DNA of 64,000 nt from Microbacterium terregens (GTDB lineage Bacteria; Pseudomonadota; Alphaproteobacteria; Sphingomonadales; Sphingomonadaceae): contig NZ_BSEX01000006.1 of the NCBI RefSeq assembly GCF_027922045.1, positions 788,120 to 852,119 on the forward strand, written 5' to 3'. Positions 63,693 through 64,000 of this stretch are shown piece by piece (position 1 is the stretch's first letter; each line of letters starts with the position of its first letter). The translations under genes and the position numbers were made by a program. The notes below the pieces were generated by a model, which saw only the letters and a program-made list of their open reading frames with translations, had not been told where the DNA came from and searched no databases.

Positions 63693-64000
63693 TCAGCCGC
63701 GCCCGACGAAGCCCATGATCTGCCCCACCATGGTCGCGATCTGCGGCTCGGCCTCGTGGATCGCATTAGGGCTCGCCAGCGTGTTGATCGCAACCCCCAT
63801 CGGCGTCGGCCAGCCGCGCAGCGCGTGCGCCACCGTGCGCAGCGTGCCCAGCGTCGCCACCGCCGCCTGCCATCCCGCCGCCGTCGCGATGATCCCCACC
63901 GGCAGCCCGTCGAAATAGACGCGGTCGTCGCCGCGCATCAGCTCGACGTGGTCGAGCGCGTTCTTGACCAGCCCCGACAGCGTGCCGTGATATCCCGGCG
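63693..64000 (-). CDS. NADPH-dependent FMN reductase family protein (5' end outside window)
   Basis: Open on the minus strand to the right edge, about 102 codons of the C-terminal part. 'GYHGTLSGLVKNALDHVE' is the flavodoxin-like loop of NADPH-dependent FMN reductases, then 'FDGLPVGIIATAAGWQAAVATLGTLRTVAHALRGWPTPMGVAIN'. Probably supplies reduced flavin or acts as a quinone/azo reductase. It lies upstream of the Gfo/Idh/MocA gene on the same strand. Confidence 0.8.
   Translation of the reverse strand, partial: PGYHGTLSGLVKNALDHVELMRGDDRVYFDGLPVGIIATAAGWQAAVATLGTLRTVAHALRGWPTPMGVAINTLASPNAIHEAEPQIATMVGQIMGFVGRG

Overview
The window is chromosomal DNA of a high-GC alphaproteobacterium, most likely a sphingomonad (Sphingomonas or a close relative). 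This rests on the coding style, the protein families (a GltD/GltB pair with overlapping genes, HflKC, YdcH and YciF family proteins, a very large autotransporter), short palindromic intergenic repeats of the 'cccggcgaaggccggg' type and EcfG-like stress promoters. Species assignment would need a database search. Most of the window is densely packed housekeeping sequence with many 1-4 base start/stop overlaps.

Layout. 1-2.8 kb: an incomplete GT4-type glycosyltransferase with a helical C-terminal domain, followed by a GH130 glycosidase/phosphorylase. 2.8-9.8 kb: envelope quality control (DegP/Do protease, HflC, HflK), the Mrp Fe-S carrier ATPase, a CoA-binding protein, lysine biosynthesis (dapD) and a HAD nucleotidase. 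9.9-13.6 kb: LLM flavin oxidoreductase, tRNA-Val, SDR and several small or hypothetical genes. 13.8-18 kb: a three-subunit molybdenum hydroxylase (2Fe-2S subunit, Tat-exported Mo subunit, tri-haem cytochrome c). 18-29 kb: a YciF-type stress protein, a sulfatase, an outer-membrane protein and a 2409-residue autotransporter.

29.56-44.33 kb is a genomic island inserted in the 3' end of tRNA-Leu(CAG). A near-copy of the tRNA end sits at the far left, and a tyrosine integrase gene next to the tRNA is broken by a frameshift. The cargo looks like phage or foreign-DNA defence. One part is a tightly overlapping three-gene operon: a PLD-nuclease/SNF2-type helicase fusion, an Eco57I-type DNA methylase and an SMC/RecF-like ATPase. 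It is followed by a RhuM family protein and a GmrSD-type DUF262/DUF1524 endonuclease. The methylase carries a palindromic repeat inserted in frame. I do not recognise the three-gene set as a named system, and it is the best candidate here for something undescribed.

44.5-64 kb returns to core genes: an NDUFA9-like NAD(P)-binding protein, UppP, glutamate synthase (gltD, a DUF2059 gene, gltB), a RidA-like protein divergent from a TetR regulator with twin operators, a TlpA-like thioredoxin lipoprotein, argH, a small lipoprotein, lysA, a siroheme-synthase-like protein, a ZntB/CorA transporter, several small unknown proteins, a Tat-exported Gfo/Idh/MocA oxidoreductase and the C-terminal part of an FMN reductase running off the right edge. 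Lysine synthesis (dapD, lysA), arginine synthesis (argH) and nitrogen assimilation (gltBD) are thus all represented.
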